Source of the DNA: Cudoniella acicularis
Lineage: Eukaryota > Ascomycota > Leotiomycetes > Helotiales > Helotiaceae
DNA: 10,679 nucleotides
Direction of reading: 5' to 3'
NCBI GenBank assembly: GCA_013054445.1
Contig: JAAMPI010001768.1
Location: 1-10,679 of the forward strand
In this document: positions 8,068 to 10,679 of the stretch, piece after piece
How positions within the stretch are numbered: position 1 is the first letter of the stretch
How the letters are laid out: each line of letters begins with the position of its first letter
Position numbers and translations under genes: made by a program
Notes under the pieces: model-generated
Database searches by the model: none
Told to the model about the DNA's origin: nothing
What the model saw: the letters and a program-made list of their open reading frames with translations, nothing else

Positions 8068-8878
8068 ATGGCTGCTACTCCAGAAGGTAAGCTTTGGTCA
8101 CCCTGCAACGATAACAGGAGCTTCGCGTTGGCTTGAGGAAAAGCAAAGACACCACCAATGTCGCTGAGCTACTGCTCCCCAGCTTGACCTCAGCTTCAGA
8201 AACACAGCTAACCCACCCGCAGTCCTTTGGGCTCAACGCTCCAGCAAGACCGACGCTGCCAAAAACTTCATCTACCTGACGATCTCTGTACCCGATATCA
8301 AACCCGAAAACCTAAAGCTCGACCTACAATCAACTTCCCTGACCTTCTCGGGCCACTCAGACTCCCTTAAGAGAGACTACGAAGTCAAACTTGAGTTTTA
8401 CGACGAGATTGACGTTGCCGACAGCAAGAAAAATCACACCGCCAAGAATGTCGAGATGGTTTTGCGAAAGAAGGAGCTCAAGGATGAGTTTTGGCCACGA
8501 CTGTTGAAGGATGCAAAGAAGGTTCACTTCCTGAAGACCGATTTCGACAAGTGGGTTGATGAGGATGAGCAAGACGAGGCACCCGAGGAGGACCAAGGTA
8601 ATACACAACCACATAGCATTTGAAGGCAAGGCTGATCAATTATAGGAAACATGAGTGGAATGTCAGGCATGCCAGGTATGGGTGGCGACATGGCCTCAAT
8701 GATGGGCGGCGCTGGTGGCGACTTTGGCGGCATTGACTTCTCCAAGCTGGGAGGCTCAGGAATGGGTGGCGAGGAGCCTGAAGAAGAGGATGATGATGAT
8801 GAGATGCCTGAGCTTGAGGAGGACGAAGAGGCCGCTTCAAGCAGCAAGACAGCATCCAAGATTGAAGAGGTCAACTAG
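8068..8878 (+). CDS. sba1: Hsp90 co-chaperone p23 (Sba1/Wos2)
   Basis: Three exons (8068-8086, 8223-8597, 8646-8878) encode 208 residues; both introns interrupt after the first base of a codon. Exon 1 gives only six residues; the first intron has GTAAGC, a CTAAC branch and GCAG. Residues 7-120 form a CS/p23 domain starting VLWAQRSS and including FIYLTISVPDIK (22-33), WPRL (97-100) and FLKTDFDKWVDEDE (109-122). The WPRL and DFDKW blocks are the conserved client/Hsp90 contact region of p23. A Gly/Met-rich linker (about 133-170, GMSGMPGMGGD type) and an acidic tail (EEPEEEDDDDEMPELEEDEE) follow, as in other fungal p23 proteins. The protein binds the ATP-bound, closed Hsp90 dimer in cytosol and nucleus, slows ATP hydrolysis and stabilises clients. 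Nothing is odd about it. Confidence 0.96.
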
Positions 8879-9652
8879 ATGTGTTATTAGGCGTACAGAC
8901 GGTTGGCTTCTTTGGCACAGCATTTCAAGCGTCTCGGATCGTTGGTTGGTCAAGGATGGCATGGCTTGTCTTTTGAACACATCAATTGACTATTGAGTAC
9001 TATCACAGACGAATTAGGGACATAGAGTTGTGCATATCTGGTGGCAAGCAAAATGATCATAAAAGAAAAATTGATCCCGTTCACTAGACCTATGATAGGT
9101 TTCGCTGTCATTGGATTATTCAGTCACACGTTTGAAGAAAGGTTCACTGCTTCGTTTTCTAATATTGATGATATCTTCAGCCTGCAGCCTCAAGTGGGCC
9201 TCCAATGTCGTTTCTCCAAGGTCCTTGCTTAAGATCAAATCATTTAATGCACTTGGGCAGTAGCTGCCTTCACAATTCATCTGTTTAAACCATGATTTAT
9301 ATTTAGAAAACTATACTGTGCGTGCAAGTGCACATATGAGGTAGACGCCTCCGTTTTTTTTTATCATGAATCCAAGGACTTGTAAGCACAAGAGACGGCG
9401 GTTTTCACCTAATGACAACCTTCTTCAGAGTAACCTCTTCAAGCAATCATGATTCCCAACCCCAATATTCCGTCAAGTATATCAGCAATTCTCCTTTCCC
9501 CAAACTTCGTTCCAAATACCCATTGAAGCAAACCATGCAAAAACTCAAGAATTTGCAACAAAGCAACGGCTACTCAACTATCCACACCATCTACACCTAA
9601 CAAAATCACATTCAATCCCCATCTTTCTCCAGACACTTCCAAAGAAATCATC
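8879..9652. other. Intergenic: 3' flank of p23 and upstream of a possible small gene
   Basis: No gene is supported. Frames at 9041-9232 and 9412-9600 are open but show no domain. The C/A-rich stretch at about 9460-9650 (runs of CAAA, CACAC, TCAATCC) looks like a fungal 5' leader for the small frame starting at 9653. Sequence 8879-9240 is presumably the p23 3' UTR and terminator. Confidence 0.5.
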
Positions 9653-9853
9653 ATGTTATCCTCAAATCTCTCATCATCAAAACCCCCCTCTTCGTCAAAA
9701 AGCAAACAGCCCGGAGTGGAAAAGAAGAGGTATCAATGCTGTAGATGCGGCAAGTTCTTCGAGGTCGCTTGTGTTAATGATGCCAAGCATTGGGTTCCGC
9801 ATAAATGCGTTTGTTGTATTCCGTATTATCTGCAGGCTTATGGTCAGTATTGA
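9653..9853 (+). CDS. Small cysteine-rich protein, putative zinc-knuckle microprotein (hypothetical)
   Basis: A 66-residue frame runs from the ATG at 9653 to TGA at 9851-9853. The first 25 residues are Ser/Lys/Pro-rich and disordered in character. Then comes YQCCRCGKFFEVAC (27-40) and, after NDAKHWVPH, KCVCCIPYY (51-59). Two CxxC pairs (C29/C32 and C52/C55) with His46 and His50 between them could hold one zinc ion, resembling short fungal proteins with a YxCCxCG start. Support for reality comes from the spaced Cys/His pattern, an A/C-rich leader with ATCATC just before ATG, and a plain upstream region. There is no signal peptide or membrane helix. I do not recognise a named family, and an unseen intron could extend it. 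Function unknown. Confidence 0.45.
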   Translation: MLSSNLSSSKPPSSSKSKQPGVEKKRYQCCRCGKFFEVACVNDAKHWVPHKCVCCIPYYLQAYGQY

Positions 9854-10440
9854 AGGATTTGGTGGGAATAGGATGGGTGGAGGCTTATGGAGGAGGGGGG
9901 AAGGGGAAAGGAGGGGATTAAGGAAGCAGTTTAATGATATGTTCGATGGTTTTTGGTCTCTGCGGGTTGGTGTGATGTGATTGCATTAATGTCCTGTGAC
10001 GTGAAGGTTATTGTAGCTTTGATGTGCATATTCAGTGATTGGAATTCCCTAGGAGATTCTATCATAGATTCACAGTTGAATCATACAGGATATTTTTGGG
10101 TATAAATATCTCACTCTTTTCTTCATTATCCTTCTTTCTATTCTCCATATCCACAAGCCCAACAACCCAACCATTATGCGCGCATTCTCGCGAAATACCT
10201 TATCATACTATCAAATCTCTGCTACTGTGACACATTATAAGAAAGAAAGAAAGTTGATTTAGCCTAATCTAGCTTATCCTCTCATGTTGACTCTCTAATT
10301 ATTAGCACTTTCCACTTAGTTGTTTGTTGATTTTCGAGTATTTTATACGAGTTCGCGAAACCGAACGCCTGACCAAGGAAATACCCGTAGACTCAGGATT
10401 AATTTTTTCTTACGCTGGTTCTGTTTTAGTCTCCGGACGT
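9854..10440. other. Intergenic, no gene seen
   Basis: The first 100 bases are purine/G-rich (for example 9871-9925, GGAGG and GGGGG runs) and become AT-rich from about 10080. The frame at 10039-10230 is hydrophobic low-complexity without motif. Nothing functional is recognisable apart from a likely 3' flank of the 9653-9853 frame. Confidence 0.5.
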
Positions 10441-10488
10441 GAGTAGCTGCTGCTTTAACCTGAGCCGAGGTGAGTAGAGCCAGAGCAT

Positions 10489-10577
10489 ACCTGAGCAGAG
10501 CTTGAGGAGAGCCTGAGGAGAGCCTGAGGAGAGCCTGAGGAGAGCCTGAGGAGAGCCTGAATAGAGCCTGAGCTATC
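10489..10577. repeat. 11-bp minisatellite (consensus GCCTGAGGAGA), about eight units
   Basis: GCCTG recurs at 10511, 10522, 10533, 10544, 10555 and 10566, exactly 11 bases apart. Degenerate units lie at 10489 (ACCTGAGCAGA) and 10500 (GCTTGAGGAGA). The central five units are identical, which points to recent slippage or homogenisation. Because 33 bases equal 11 codons, all frames give repeating peptides; the open frame seen on the minus strand at 10455-10637 is a by-product of this. Confidence 0.93.
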
Positions 10578-10599
10578 CTGACGAGCCTGGTCAGATAAG

Positions 10600-10679
10600 T
10601 CTGTGTTTTTCAGGGGCATTCGCGACCCCGTACCCACCTAAAAAAAAAAACACAATAATTATACCTCTCACGACCCCCC
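10600..10679. repeat. Window-edge sequence with A11 tract between two C-rich motifs, possible repeat or element end
   Basis: Directly after the minisatellite, GCGACCCCGTACCCACC (about 10622-10638) precedes eleven A residues (10640-10650). A second CACGACCCCCC motif ends the window (10669-10679). The abrupt change in composition and the repeated CGACCCC core suggest the edge of a repetitive or mobile element that continues beyond the window. Its class cannot be told from what is visible. Confidence 0.3.

Noticed and set aside
9412..9600. 62-residue plus-strand frame before the small Cys-rich frame
   Set aside because: Low-complexity Ser/Gln/Lys translation of what looks like a 5' leader; no motif.
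10039..10230. 63-residue Phe/Ser-rich open frame
   Set aside because: Translation of TTC/CTT-rich DNA with no domain.
10455..10637. Minus-strand frame with an 11-residue repeating peptide
   Set aside because: By-product of the 11-bp minisatellite; the frame spans the repeat and its flanks with no independent coding signal.
1..10679. tRNA, rRNA, CRISPR or bacterial-type operon features
   Set aside because: No T-arm/anticodon pattern, no spaced repeats of CRISPR type, and the spliced genes show a eukaryotic nuclear genome.

Overview
The window looks like nuclear DNA of a filamentous ascomycete (Pezizomycotina). It has short introns (48-136 bp) with GTRNGY-type donors, CTAAC/CTAAT branch sites and YAG acceptors. 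It carries families restricted to or expanded in filamentous fungi (UstYa/DUF3328-type proteins, fungal rhodopsin-domain seven-helix proteins), and an AT-rich spacer resembles RIP-damaged sequence. A leotiomycete is my guess; the class cannot be proved from the sequence alone.

Layout. (1) 74-871, minus: a single-exon, 265-residue membrane-anchored protein with two HxxHC motifs, UstYa-like. (2) 872-2716: a 1.85 kb gene-free spacer, very AT-rich at about 1480-2110 and with GC-rich palindromes at 2221-2290. (3) 2717-4080, plus: a second UstYa/DUF3328-type gene in six exons, also with two HxxHC motifs, divergent from the first. (4) 4081-4659: spacer between convergent genes, with a TA microsatellite and CT-rich repeats. 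(5) 4660-6069, minus: a seven-exon, seven-helix fungal rhodopsin-domain protein with 20 and 37 nt micro-exons. (6) 6771-7514, minus: VPS24/CHMP3, an ESCRT-III subunit. (7) 7515-8067: a 553 bp shared promoter. (8) 8068-8878, plus: the Hsp90 co-chaperone p23 (Sba1/Wos2). (9) 9653-9853, plus: a possible 66-residue cysteine-rich small protein. (10) 9854-10679: no gene, ending in an 11-bp minisatellite, an A11 run and GC-rich sequence that may be the edge of a repeat.

The left half (two UstYa-type proteins plus a rhodopsin-domain protein) is accessory in character. UstYa-type proteins are known tailoring factors in fungal ribosomal-peptide (dikaritin) and other secondary-metabolite pathways, but I see no precursor peptide, Kex2-repeat protein, P450, NRPS or PKS here. 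A pathway is therefore possible, not shown. The right half (VPS24 and p23) is housekeeping. Gene models were built by hand from splice signals and frame continuity.
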